This document shows, one piece after another, positions 21,303-33,883 of a DNA stretch of 64,000 nt. Each line of letters opens with the position of its first letter. The stretch's first letter is position 1. This DNA comes from Isoetes taiwanensis (lineage: Eukaryota > Streptophyta > Lycopodiopsida > Isoetales > Isoetaceae), in NCBI GenBank assembly GCA_021234155.1, contig JAJEKV010000028.1:8255817-8319816 (forward strand). The letters are read 5' to 3'. The notes under the pieces were generated by a model, which was not told the origin of the DNA, searched no databases, and was given only the letters and a program-made list of their open reading frames with translations. Both the position numbers and the translations under genes were made by a program.

Positions 21303-21744
21303 CCTGATTTAAAGAAGGTTGCTTTAAGAGTGCTGAGCCAAGGAGCAAATAGCAGCCCATGTGAAAGAATTTGGAGCCTCTTTTGGTGTAATTCATGCCA
21401 AGAAAAGGAATCAGTTATTGCCTTCCAACATTGAGAAGCTTGTTTACATTCATACTAATTTCCGTTTCCAGGATCAAATTGGAAGGAGATGGGGAGATTT
21501 ACTTGAAGCTGATCCTAATACCATTTTTTTTGAAAGTGATCAAAAGAGATTGCTTGCTATGTAGGTGAGGCTTCAAGAGATAGCTAAAACACAAGCATTG
21601 ATAAGGAAAATACATGAAAAGGAGGTTGAGGAGGAAAAGAATGGAAATTCAGAACTCAAAACATCTTCTGAAGATGGTGTCAATGATGAAGATGAATGTC
21701 CAGAATCTGCTGAAGATGTTGAAGGACATTTGCCTTACTATTGA
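21303..21744 (+). pseudogene. hAT C-terminal region, copy 2
   Basis: It begins slightly further upstream in the hAT protein than copy 1, with LPDLKKVALRVLSQGANSSP and CERIWS, typical of the hAT dimerisation region. It continues as in copy 1 (IEKLVYIHTNFRFQDQIG). One TAG at 21562-21564 breaks it, and the acidic tail ends at TGA near 21742. The right-end TIR copy is at 21986-22000. Confidence 0.75.
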
Positions 21745-22419
21745 GCTTTAGTATTTATGAACATTAAGCTTTAGACGTTTTTGAAATTCTGAAATTGTTG
21801 GATGTTTCACATGCTTGTAGTATGAGACTTTGAAGCTTTTTGAATTTTGAATTTTTAGTATTATTGACATCTTAAATTTCTGAAATCTTAATCATGTTTA
21901 TGACCTCTTTATAATTCTGAAATTCTAAATCTATACAGTATCTTATATAACTATGTAATAGCAGATGCAAACACCATGTTTGCACGTTTGCGCCCAACTG
22001 TGCATTTGCCTTCTTTCCATCATATTGGTTCTAGGTTGGAGGTTGCGAATCAACAATAGCTTATCAAATATAAGTCGGTTCTCTACACCCTTTTCCTTCA
22101 GAATGCACGAGATGATTGTATACATAACCATAAGTTGATTGAGTGTAAGGCTAGGTTCAAATGTACTGTTGAGGACAGTCGAAGTCTGCAAAATGGCTCG
22201 CCATTTTTCGAGCACTGTCACAGGCCATCCTCTATTTGCGCAGGGTAAAACATGGCACCGTCGAAGGCGACAGTGCATTGGACCCAACCTAAGAATGCTA
22301 CCTATTTAGGATTTAGAAATGCGAAAAGTTAGAATACTATGCCAAATTTAACCCAGAAAAGGGGTATTCGTAACCATCACGTGCACTCCACTCTAAGGTA
22401 TATACGAACTAAGTACTTA
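21344..22419 (+). repeat. Direct duplication of the hAT 3' end, copy 2
   Basis: Copy of 20191-21289. It ends at AAGTACTTA, where unique sequence upstream of the ankyrin/RING gene begins, so the duplication abuts that gene's promoter region. Confidence 0.9.
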
Positions 22420-22488
22420 ATATAAACCAACCCCTTTTATTTCAAAAGCGTGGTCTTTCTTTTTCACCGTCCCAAAAAGGGAGATGCT

Positions 22489-22494
22489 CACGTG
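22489..22494. promoter_or_regulatory. G-box CACGTG upstream of the ankyrin/RING gene
   Basis: A CACGTG palindrome lies about 530 bases before the start codon at 23025, in the first unique sequence after the duplicated hAT flank. G-boxes bind plant bZIP/bHLH factors; use here is inferred from position only. Confidence 0.35.
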
Positions 22495-23024
22495 TGCGCG
22501 TTCCCAATTTGAAAATACTGCTGGTCGATAACGGTATCAAATCCAACGGCTATGCTCTTCTCCTTTAATCTTGGAACCCACGGCTCTTTGTACGGCGGCA
22601 TATCAAACCGTCCCATGGTGATAACGGGAACCCCAATCAGCCGCTGAGCTATGTTTACCTTTCCTTCCTCTGGACAAGCTATTCGTGCCCATCCGTCGTG
22701 ATTGGCTTAGTGCGCTGGCTATGGCTTTATCAGGAGCTGATTTTTCTTTTGTCTTTTGGATTTCGGGATGTGGGACATCTGAACTTTGATTGATTTCGAT
22801 TAGACCCTTCGGTGGGCAAGTTTTTTTTTTTGCTTCCTGACACCCTTCCTACTACCTTGAATTTCTTTCTTCAACCTGGTTTGAAGATGTTTCTGTATTG
22901 TAGTTAAAACCGATTCCCACATGATTTTGTATGATTCTGCCTAAATTTAAGTATTATAGTGCCTTTCTGAAGATTTAGGCACCATATCTATATGTATTGA
23001 AACTATATTTGTACATAGTGAATC

Positions 23025-26000
23025 ATGGAGATGGAAAATCGGAAAAGCTACTTATATGACAAAACATTGCTGGATCCCACTGGGAAGCAGAGAATGGATA
23101 GAGCAAGAAGAGAACAAAATCTAAAACATGGCAAAGAGGCTCAGACTCGAACTTCTCATTGGCTCCTGCGTAGATGGAGCAGCGATAAATCTTCAACAAA
23201 AGAGCGTATTGATCCGACAAAAAAAGAAGGGGGAAAGGTAAGATGGAACAGTCTTTGGCAGAAGCCAAAGCCCAAGCCTATCACAATAACCCAAATGGAG
23301 AAGGAGAATGTTCGAGGACCGATTCATTCTGTTGTGGCACAAGGGGAACAAAGGATAGAAGAAAGGACTATAACTAGAGGGGAATGGTTAGGAGGAAAAC
23401 AAAAGGTTGAAGAACGGACTGTAACTAGAGGGGAATGGTCAGACGAACCTGGAAATGTTGTAGCAAATGGGTTGCCACAGAAACAGGAGAACGATGGGCG
23501 CAGGGGATTGAGAGAGAGCACGGCAAGAATTACCCAAGAAACTAGACATAAACCAAATATTGATATCCCTAGAGAAGCTGCTGTGAAGCCTGTCATTAGC
23601 CAGAGAAGGATAAGAGCCCCTGTGCTGGCTTCGCAGGTGAGAACAAACATAGGTTTGACCTCCTTAATATTTCTTAGATTAAATCTTCATTCCATGCTGT
23701 TGTTCAGGATTCTGAGATACAGGAGTCTGCCGCTGAACTAATAAGAGCAAACTTATCGAACAGAAGAGGGAGTTCTGTAAAGCTTTTTAAATCAGAGGAA
23801 GACCCACAGCAACTTGCTTCTGTTGGTAAAAGAGAGGTTGGTATTTAGTAATTCAGGAAGAATTTAATTTCTTTCCTAGTTACATCTGTTCTAAACATTT
23901 GGCTGCACAGGATACACAACTTAATGGAAAATCCAAAAGGCAGGAGTTTTTTGCTGCAGTAAGGAATGATGATTCTGCACTTGTCAAGTCACTCCATGAA
24001 AGTGGTGCTTCTTTGGAGGTTAGTTTTGTCATTCCTGTTGCTGTTGCTCTGAACAAAAGCCATTTCTTGTAATTGTTTTGTCACCACCCCATATGCCAAG
24101 AAACACGAGGTTTTATTTCCAAGGTACAAAAGGAACCAGGCAGGATGAAAAGAAATTGAATGCAGTTCCATAATGTTATTCAATGGATTAAATGTTAAAT
24201 CACTGACAAGCATCTAAGCTTACACGATACATCCTCCTCCTTATAGGAAATGCATAGAATAACGTTGTAGTCTATGAAAGGTAATATTGCTTGTTTGCGT
24301 TGTCAGAAAGAGCCCTGTAAACTGAAAATAAGCGCCTCACTATTCATAAAGTTCCGGTGAAAAAGAGCTCTGTAACCTGAAAGTTTGAAAATGCCTTACA
24401 CAGTAGACTTTCCTAGGCAATGCCTTTTATGCTGCTGCGAACAGGATAGGATGAAATAAGAGTCTCACTTATCATACAATTCCTGTCAAAAAGTACGTCG
24501 CTGAAATAAGGGGCCTCACTAGTCATAGAATTTCATAGGGATGCCTATAATATCAAACGAAGTTTTAGAAAGACCTTATACTAGCATCTATTTTACTATA
24601 CTACATCTATTTTACTATACTACAGGTATGGTTTGAATGTGCGTCTATCTTATTTCTATACAGTGGACCAATGACGAAGGAATGACTCCTTTGATGACAA
24701 TTTGCGCCCATGGTGGTTCTTTGGAAATGATCTCAACACTATTAGAGTTAGGGGCGAACCTGAAAGCATGCAGATCTGGTATTTGTCTAACCATGTACCT
24801 GGGTGAATAGAATGTGAACTTGAATGACAAACAAAGCATTAACGTTGCTGGGGAACCAGGGGCGCATGGAGGGTCTGTTCTTCATCATGCTGCTAAGAGT
24901 GATTACCAAGAAGCTGTGGGTTTGCTTCTTTCATTTGGTGGTAAAGCTTTGCACAGCTCTTTCATAGTAACATTTGCAGTAGTGCCTGTTTGGTAATGCC
25001 TGCTTCTTTTCTACAGCGGATCCATTAGCCCTCAACAATGATGGTCAAACACCACTAGACATTGCAAGAATAAGCGGGCATGTATCCATTGTGCGTCTCA
25101 TAGAGGTATAAGATTTCATTCTCTAACCACAATATTGCATTTATAATTGTGTTTTCAGGCAACGTTTCAGTTGGCAAATTTTATACAAATGAACGATAAA
25201 TGCACATTGCATTATGACCAAAAATGTCTCTTACTGCTAAATTAACATCATCTTTATATATCATACATCATAATAGGGGAGAAGTGATAAGAAGCATTAG
25301 CTGAAAGTATAGAACATGCTAGCATTACCAGCTTAGGAAAGATGTAAATTCAACATCACGTACAAACAGTCACCAAAGGTTTAAAAAGTGGTATTCACAT
25401 ACATAGAGAGATACAATGCATTGTTGTTTCAGGAAGATAAAAGATCTAATCAGATACACAAATAGTTTTTAGTGTTGTATTATATCACATTATATCTCAT
25501 GTGGTTTTCAGGAGTGGATATGCCTCTTCAGTGGAGTACTACGCGAAATTGTCGAGGCTGATGGTGGCAATGCAATATATGGACAGCCTGTAACAAGGAA
25601 AATGTAAGCTTTAGGCATGCTGCATAAGGATTCTCTGCTAGATTGGTTTTGTTTACTAGTTAAAGACAACCTAGAAAAAGATTGTCCACGATATTTTTCT
25701 TGAGGACCTTTGGGGTAGAGATTTTTGCCATGGTACATTGTCGAGGCACTCAACAATGATGGATCATGGGCTTTACCCAAAGGCTCCTCTGCATTTCAAT
25801 CAGTATGGCATCTCCTTCCAGTAGCAGCAATATTCCAAGGCTGTAGCAGCTTCGTTTTCTGGAACATGAAATAACTTCTTCTCAGTTTATGGCCATTTCC
25901 ACTATGAATGCTTCAATTTAACAAGTCTCAACTCGCGTTTCTAGCTTCGTTTTCTGGAACATGAAATAACTTCTTCTCAGTTTATGGCTAGGAATGCTTC

Positions 26001-27200
26001 GATTTAACAAGTCGCAACTCGTGTTTCTACTGATATACTAAGACTGTTCATTATCTGGATCAAATTGTGTTCTAGCGTCATGTACGATGAAGCCTAAACC
26101 TTGCTATAATAATTTTCTCCTTCGTATGGGTTCTGGCAGCATATAATCACTGTTATACTAGGTTTGCTTTGAAGTTCGGTTGGGAAATTACTTACTTGGC
26201 TAGCCATAATGTACCAGGTGGGTGGTTGTGCTGCCTGCTAGCTCTGATCATTGGGGTCATCCTCGGAATGAGCTTGCAGTTTATCATTCCCAAAAGGTTT
26301 GTTCATGGCTCATAGAAGGTTCAGTCGACCTTATTCTGCATCTGTTTAGTAAATAACCAATGAATGATGCCTCTATACCAGGTCCCTTTACCAAGAGCAG
26401 TAACCTTGCTTGGAAGTATTACTAGCGAGATTGAGGAACCAAACATGGAGTTACCAGATCCAGTATTAATAATCAAGGACAAAGTTACAAGTAAGCATTC
26501 AGTATCATATCATGATATCAGGTCACATTATATGCTTACAGATGAGAGTGTAATCGCAGAAGAAAAGCTCAGATTCTGTTCTGAGCATGCGGGTGATAAG
26601 GTTCAAATAAAGAAGCTGTATAATGCATGCAAGGGTATTCCACAGGTATGTACTAGTAAACAACCACATAAAGTAAATTGTCAAAATTTAAGATGTCCTC
26701 TTTAGTTGATTGTCTTTTGCTGTAAGTATGATATTTTTTAGCTTTAAAAAGATTGCTTCCAGGCAGGTCATTTGCAGTCGAAGGCCTTGCTGGATGGACA
26801 AAATGGTTTCATAGCTGCCAAGAATGGAATGGAGCCTAAACACCCATCTGCATTGGAAGATGCGGCACTTGCAATGGCCATTGATGCATCAATCACGACA
26901 GCAAGGCAGGAAGGAGTGCGGGATGTAAGTAGCAGCTCTTCATCAAGTGGATCAAAAGTTGAAAATGATAGTTTTTACCCAAAATCTCGAGCAGGCACCA
27001 CCCGGATAAACAGACAAGCTCGGAAGCATGTCCAAGATACTGATAATGGTATATGTGTTATTTGCTCAAATGCGCCAGCTGAAGCTGTCTGCGTACCTTG
27101 TGGGCATTTGGCTGCTTGTATGGAGTGCTTGGCCCTGGATAACAGATGTCCCGTTTGTCGGACCTCTGTCACCAGTGTTGTAAGGGTATTCAAAGTATAG
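23025..27200 (+). CDS. Ankyrin-repeat RING E3 ubiquitin ligase, XBAT35/XBAT34-like (10 exons)
   Basis: Exons read from the sequence: 23025-23636, 23708-23836, 23911-24018, 24664-24778, 24860-24940, 25017-25105, 25512-25603, 26218-26296, 26382-26645, 26763-27200. All introns are GT-AG and phases agree, giving 668 residues. An in-frame TGA two codons before the ATG fixes the start. Residues 1-247 are a charged extension with two repeats (EERTITRGEW and EERTVTRGEW). About 250-378 are four ankyrin repeats (ALVKSLHESGASLE, TPLMTICAHGG, SVLHHAAKSDYQEAV, NDGQTPLDIAR). IWxVVVP-type WVVVLP lies near 410. The C-terminal RING spans about 621-655 with CVIC, VPCGH and CPVC. XBAT34/35 of Arabidopsis share the ankyrin-to-RING order but lack this long N-terminus. 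Expected role: substrate ubiquitination. Exons 6-10 are repeated twice downstream. Confidence 0.9.
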
Positions 27201-30200
27201 TGGCAGGTCTTCCCTTCCCGTCTTGGGATGGTGTTATCAGTTTTGTTGCCATTGTAGCTTTGCCAAAATTGAATATCAAAATAAATCGTGTTGCATGGAA
27301 GATAGCATATTGTAACTATCTTTCCAACACTTTTGCAGGCAGTTGGACATAAGAGTTTGCTGTATACCATGTGAAAAAACAATTGCATAGAACGTCTTCT
27401 TGAACGGAGTTTTATGTTGCAAAATTGGAGGAGAATTTCTAACGCCATAACTATCGGACATGGTCGTGCTTAAGCCAGCCCTAAATCAGAAAACATTTGC
27501 GAAGCCCACAAAATGCCGGATATTTTTTGTGTGAACATGTCAATTTTTTGTGATGTGGTTAAACATGGCAAAGACCCGGATATACCACGGATATACATGT
27601 GGTTTAAACATGGTGGTGTCCAGTATTTATAGTGTCTAGGAGAATTTCTCCTACTTGGATTCTTACCAGGCAGTACCAAGTATCAGGCATCGAAAAACAG
27701 GGGGTTTCCGGTTAAAATCCTTAGTTCGCATTTTTGCTTAGTGGCAAAATTAGGAGCACGACATTCATCATCAAATTATCTATTCTAGATAGAGGTACTG
27801 GCATTTTTGAAGCCATGGGTACATAATGATCAAAAAAATCCTAAGGAACATACTAGAGAATCTAGTTTTTATAACACCACAAGGATATTTCAAGATCATA
27901 CCCATGGAAATGCGTACATAACGATCAAAAGAATCCTAAGGAACGTACTAGAGAATCTAGTTGTCGTACACCATAAGGATATTTCAAGATCATAGGCTTT
28001 TGTTTGGTGGTGTTAAAGCAAAATTTACAATAGAAATAGAAAACACATGATCAATGCTTTATGCAGGGTGAGTATTTTACAAGGTTATCTCGAACCTGCA
28101 TCCATTGCACTAATATTTTCAAGAAGCTACAGACCACAAGTAGTAACTGTTCTTAAAAATGTGCTTGCGCATTAGAGGTTGCCCTTACATCTATTTTGTA
28201 GATGGGGCCTAGAAGCCAAAGTAATGATATATGAACAAAAGTTGATAAAAATGCTTAAAAAATTAAAATTTTTGTTTTGGTGTGTTATGGGAGACGATGT
28301 TCTTTTTTGTTTGAAAAAGAAACAAAAATTCAAAAAACATTGGCAAGTTCATGAATAACATATAAGCTATCAAATATAGCACAAATCCCATACCTCACCA
28401 AAACAAAAAAGTTTCAAAAAAAAATTTTTTAGCACACCAAATTTGCCCGGCCTACGGCCTTTTCTGCAATTCTAGCCTATTCACATGTCACCACCTCAGC
28501 AAAATCTCACATGGCATTATAAAAGACCGTTAGATCTTCATTTTCCAAAATCTAAAGCCATGAAAATTAGATAAGCTTGGAAAATTGGCACGCCAGATGG
28601 CATCCGATCTTTGGCGTTTAATGAAGCAAAGCTTGTTCAATTTGGGTGCATGTACTAAGTGAAGGTGTCCGGACGGCACAACCGCGTGCTTCATTGACCC
28701 TTCTCTTCGTTCCTTTGCTATTCTCAACTTAGCTATCCCAAATTTTGATGGCATGGCCTTGACGATTCTCAGAAGATTTTAAGCTTTGCCTTCGCTCTCA
28801 TCATGTACCATGGTGGCGAACCAAGTGGTTTAATCCGGGGTTGAAAGGCATTTTTTATTTTTTGGTCGCCTATTGCTTCGATGCGCATCGCGAGGAGCCG
28901 TAGCCATTTTGCAATTTCATCTAATCTTCCACAGACCTAGGCAAAAGCAAATGGCAGAGGAATTCTAAAGCTGTTTAATTTTCATACATAAGGGGCCAGA
29001 GTGCTGCTCTTGGCGATGGAGGGATTTGCGTTTGGCGATGGGTATGGTGCTGCATGTGATGATGCCACTGGAAAAAATAAACAGACAATCAAATAAAGCG
29101 ATGATTCTGAGGTTTGCCAGATCTGAAGTTCAAAACTAATGTTGAAGACCCAAAGAATAGAGGTATGCCAAATTTGAACTTGGAGCCCATCGAGTATAAT
29201 CCCGAGATGGCGCTTACGCTCAATTGGATCTTATTTCTTTCTTTCCTTCTTCCCTTTTTTTTTTTTTAATTCTTTCTTGAAAGTTTTGCTTACCCATTGC
29301 TTCGCAGGCATCTTTGGCATAAACAGTTCAGAAAGAAGATATCGACGGCATGCCAATTGATAAGGCGAAGGAGGAAGTGAAGAATCTTCATTCAATAAAA
29401 CAACAAAAGCTGATCTCCCTTCTCGAGCCAAAGAAGAACCACAAAAGAACAGCAATGGACCTAAATTTAGTGTTTTAGAGTTTTGCATGTGCATGTTTTT
29501 TTCTCTGAAGGAGATGCTACGGTTTGATAGAGCCGCTTTGTTGAATAGATTGCTAGATTTTGGATTGTATAGTAGGACGCGAATTGATCCTGGGTGTTTC
29601 TTGATTCCAGCATTTTTTCCTATGCCTATTCCTGCTAGACAATATGAGGTTGTTCCTGCAGAGTAATTTATTGATTAACGTGGTCTGTTTGCAGTCTCAA
29701 TGATTTACATTATTAGTCCCAGTTTACAAGGAATGATAACATTTCCATACCATAGTCTTTTGTGAGTAAATTCCTGAATCCTTAAACTTCCCATTCTATA
29801 ATGATAGTTTACAGTTTGTTTCGTGTTTATAATGTGAGTATTGTAGAAGGAATTAATACACTTGTAAAAGTGTTGTTCAGTATGTTTGGCTTTTGATTTG
29901 CTTGATGTTTGATATCTAGGGGTGCAACTACAAAGGGAAACCCAGCATTCACCATAAAATGCAGCAGCATCAGCATCTGTGGGCCTACTAGCAAACCAAG
30001 TGCCTCTTGCTGCACAAGAAAATAATATTGGTGCAACACAGTTGCCAACGGTGCTAGGCCCAGGCGTAGGATTTTGGTATTGGGTTTGAAACTTGCTTCT
30101 TATTATCAAGCTTGCAGTAGTACTCTTCTTTTTCAATTAACATGGTTCAAAGGACAGGTTCTTCTTACTGATGTGCTTTGTAGACCTTGTATACCTATAA

Positions 30201-30930
30201 GTGTTTTGCCTTATGTTGCTAGTATTACCAATTAGAAGTTCTAGATCAAATGTTGAAGATCCACATTCAACTGGGTTGTTTTTCAATCTACAGATTGATT
30301 TCTAAATTTTTTGCTCCGTAGCCATGCATTTGCATCTCAAATACTCATTTTCCGATACCTCTTCAAATTTCGTTCTTGATTTGTAAGTTTCTAAGATGAT
30401 CCAAGTATTTTCTAAAGCATTCGGGCGTCATCAGTTGCTTTAAAGCCCTTTTTTTCTGTGAATTCGAGCTAAATCGAATTTCCCTTATTGAATAGCTCTA
30501 ACCTTTAGATTGGGCTATCTGCTGCAGATAAGAATTGGAGTTTGTGTTTAAAACAATGGAATCTTTTTAAAGTTTAGCTTTCAGACTGGTAGGAGAACCA
30601 AACAAGCAAGATTGGCTCAAAATTTCATGTGCAAGATTGGCTCAATACAAGCCATCAAATATAGCACAAATCCCATAACATTAAGAAAACAAAAAGTTTC
30701 ATTTTTTTTTTTAAACTTGCAATTATGGCAATTTTGCTGGTTGTGCAACTGAGCAAGGCATGTTTGGCTGAGCAACTGAGCAACGTGCACCTCGGAGTGC
30801 ATGTTCCCCTTTGGGTATATTCAAGGCAAAGATCATCTAGAAAGCTATGTTTGTTTATTCCAAATTCCTTGATATGGAATATTATTATGCAAGTCAAATG
30901 ATGAACTTAGAAAAGTGTAAATGGTTTTTT
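27201..30930. other. 3' flank of the E3 gene inside unit A
   Basis: No gene is recognised. 27810-27990 holds an imperfect tandem pair of about 95 bases (ACTAGAGAATCTAGTT). 28425-28545 matches a dispersed repeat also present at 35117 and 51780. Minus-strand open frames at 29231-29494 and 29705-30136 are nearly identical in unit B, but that follows from the recent duplication and is not evidence of coding. Poly-T runs at about 29255 and 30700 may be LINE or SINE ends. Confidence 0.6.
28425..28545. repeat. Dispersed repeat copy (TTTTTTAGCACACC family)
   Basis: It begins at a poly-T end followed by AGCACACC, then a CTACGGCCTTTTCTGCAATT-type segment, CACATGTCACC and GGCATTAT...GTTAGATCTT. The same order occurs at 35117-35230 (unit B) and at 51780-51905, the latter diverged. 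A poly-T end suggests a retroposon in minus orientation. Confidence 0.6.
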
Positions 30931-30957
30931 TTGGTAATGTCTGCTTCTTTTCTACAG

Positions 30958-33883
30958 CGGATCCATTAGCCCTCAACAATGATGGTCAAACACCACTAGA
31001 CATTGCAAGGATAAACGGGCATATATCCATTGTGCGTTTCATAGAGGTATAAGATTTCATTCTCTAACCACAAGATTGCATTCATAATTGTGTTTTCAGG
31101 CAACGTTTCAGTTGGCAAATTTTATACAAATGAACGATAAATGCACATTGCATTATGACCAAAAATGTCTCTTACTGCTAAATTAACATCATCTTTATAT
31201 ATCATACATCATAATAGGGGACAAGTGATAAGAAGCATTAGCTGAAAGTATAGAACATGCTAGCATTACCAGCTTAGGAAAGATGTAAATTCAACATCAC
31301 GTACAAACAGTCACCAAAGGTTTAAAAAGTGCTATTCACATACATAGAGAGATACAATGCATTGTTGTTTCAGGAAGGTAAAAGATCTAATCAGATACAC
31401 AAATAGTTTTTAGTGTTGTATTATATCACATTATATCTCATGTGGTTTTCAGGAGTGGATATGCCTCTTCAGTGGAGTACTACGCGAAATTGTCGAGGCT
31501 GATGGTGGCAATGCAATATATGGACAGCCTATAACAAGGAAAATGTAAGCTTTAGGCATGCTGCATAAGGATTCTCTTCTAGATTGGTTTTGTTTATTAG
31601 TAGATCCACTAGTTAAAGACAACCTAGAAAAAGATTGTCCACGATATTTTTCTTGAGAGGAAGCTCCATCTCTTGTTGCTGCGCGGGGGAAATAATAGGT
31701 TGGAGCTTGGAAAGAACGATGCTCTTCGCTTCCTCCTGGAAAGGTAGGTTCTTTTCTTGAAAAAAGTGAGCAAAGTGTTCTGATAGAAAAGTTTTAAGCT
31801 GGTTTGAATCAGTCACGCACTGACCATCAGATAATTGAATAGAGGATAGAGCTGATCTTTGACGTTTCAAACGAGTAGCTCGAAAGAACATTTTGGAACA
31901 CCTATCACCTTCTTTCAACCAAGCCAAGCCAGATTTGACCTTGTCTTGTGTCGTGCTAACAGCTTCAAGATCCTGAATTTCCCGGACAAGCTGAGCCTCT
32001 TGTGCGTGCATGCTACCAGAGATCCTAATACCTCCAATTCAAAGATACTTAAAATTAACTCTCTTTCATGAGTAACCCGTTCTCGACCCCATTGTTTTGC
32101 AAAAGCTTTAACAGATGCAAGGGCTGAGATCAAAGTTCTCATAGCACTATCAGAGGGAGGTGAGAGAAAAGCCATGCCGCCTGGCAGCCACGAAGAAAGT
32201 CTCTATCTTTTAAGTAACGAGAATTTAGCTTGAACACGCACTGCGCTAGTAACGCGTCTTTGGTATCTCCCCGAGTCCCGATAATCGAGGGTTATGACCG
32301 GATTAATCGCTTGCAAGAGGCAATTGTTACGATACAAACCCCAAGTGAGGTAACCTCCTGTAAGTTCTGCTGTTCGGTGCTTATTTTGACTTTAGTATTC
32401 ATTGGGGTAGAGATTTTTGCCATGGTACATTGTCGAGGCACTCAACAATGATGGATCATGGGCTTTACCCAAAGGCTCCTCTGCATTTCAATCAGTATGG
32501 CATCTCCTTCCAAAGAGCGTTAAATATTCTAAGGTCAGTAGCGCCTTTCGTTTTCGAAACATGAAATAACTTCTTCTCGGTTTATGGCCATTTCCACTAT
32601 GAATGCTTCAATTTAACGGTCTCAACTCGTGTTTTCTAGCTTCGTTTTTACGAACATGAAATAACTTCTTCTCGCTTTATGGCCATTTTCACTAGGAAAC
32701 AAGTCTCAACTTCGTGTTTTCTACCGATATACTAAGATCGCTCATTATCCGGATCAAATTGTGTTCGTGTCATGTGCGATGAAGCCTAAACCTTGCTATA
32801 ATAATTTTCTCCTTTGTATGGGTTCCGCAGCATATAATCAATTGTTATACTAGGTTTGCTTTGAAGTTCTGGTTGGGAAATTACTTACTTGGCTAGCCAT
32901 AATGTACCGGTGGGTGGTTGTGCCGCCGCTAGCTCGATCATTGGGGTCATCCTCGAAATGAGCTTGCGGTTTATCATTCCCAAAAGGTTTGTTCATGGCT
33001 CATAGAAGGTTCGGTCGACCTTATTCTCGCATCCGCTTAGTAAATAACCAATGAACGATGCCTCTATACCAGTCCCTTTACCAAGAGCGAGAACCTTGCT
33101 TGGAAGTATTACTAGCGAGATTGAGGAACCAAACATGGAGTTACCGGATCCAAGATTAATAATCAAGGACAAAGTTACAAGTAAGCATTCAAGATCATAT
33201 CATGATATCAGGTCACATTATATGCTTACAGATGAGAGTGTAATCGCAGAAGAAAAGCTCGGATTCGCTTGAAGCATCGCGGTGATAAGGTTCAAATAAA
33301 GAAGTCAGATAATGCATGCAAGGGTATTCCACGTATGTACTAGTAAACAACCACATAAAGTAAATTGTCAAAATTTAAGATGTCCTCTTTAGTTGATTGT
33401 CTTTTTCGTAAGTATGATATTTTTTAGCTTTAAAAAGATTGCTTCCCAAGGTGTCATTTGCGGTCGAAGGCCTTGGCCGGATGGACAAAATGGTTTCATA
33501 GCCGCCAAGAATGGAATGGAGCCTAAACACCCATCCGCATTGAAGATGCGGCACTTGCAATGGCCATTGATGCATCAATCACGACAAAGAAGGCAGAAGG
33601 AGGCGGGGATGTAAGTAGCGACTCTTCATCAAGTGGATCAAAAGTTGAAAATGATAGTTTTACCCAAAATCTCGGCGGTGCACCACCGGATAAACGCACA
33701 AGCTCGGGAAGCATGTCCAAGATAATCGATAATGGTATATGTGTTATTTGCTCAAATCGCCCGGTGAAGTCGTCTGCGTACCTTGTGGGCATTTGGTCGC
33801 TTGTATGGATCGCTTGGTTCGGATAACGATGTCCCGCTTGTCGGACCTCTCACACCGGTGTTGTAAGGGTATTCAAAGTATAG
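30958..33883 (+). pseudogene. Truncated E3 copy B, exons 6-10
   Basis: Exons 6 (30958-31046) and 7 (31453-31544) are intact and in frame, but exons 1-5 are absent. The exon 8 acceptor reads CCGG instead of CCAGG, exon 8 has small deletions, and exon 9 loses a base at its start. Exon 10 is frameshifted at the start and within the RING (CVICSNRPVKSS in place of CVICSNAPAEAV). As assembled it cannot encode a RING protein. Most differences from unit A fall at CAG or CTG, so part of the damage may be assembly error. Confidence 0.85.
31657..32403 (-). mobile_element. LINE ORF2 fragment inserted in unit B
   Basis: The minus strand reads KSGLAWLKEGDRCSKMFFRA and LSEHFAHFFQEKNLPFQEEA, then LSKLQPIISPAQQQEM, the linker before the RT domain of L1-like ORF2. 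No A tail or target duplication is seen. The insertion replaces about six bases (GACCTT, present in units A and C), so it looks like filler DNA captured in break repair rather than normal retrotransposition. It belongs to the family of the fragment at 18980. Confidence 0.85.

Larger units (their letters stand above)
24990..30930 (+). repeat. Tandem segment, unit A (E3 exons 6-10 plus 3' flank)
   Basis: The 5.9-kb segment starts in intron 5 at TTTGGTAATG, just before exon 6, and is followed by two further copies in the same orientation. Exon 6 starts at 25017, 30958 and 37639. The first interval is 5941 bases; the second, 6681, equals it once the LINE insertion in unit B is removed. Unit A contains the functional exons. 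Confidence 0.95.

Noticed and set aside
24808-24810. In-frame TAG after exon 4 of the ankyrin/RING gene, suggesting a nonsense mutation
   Set aside because: It lies in an 81-base intron (24779-24859). Joining 24778 to 24860 keeps phase and gives RSGAHGGSVLHHAAK, matching the family.
29231-30136. Minus-strand open frames conserved between units A and B (also 35767-36819)
   Set aside because: Conservation reflects the recent duplication; no domain, and there is no independent evidence of coding.
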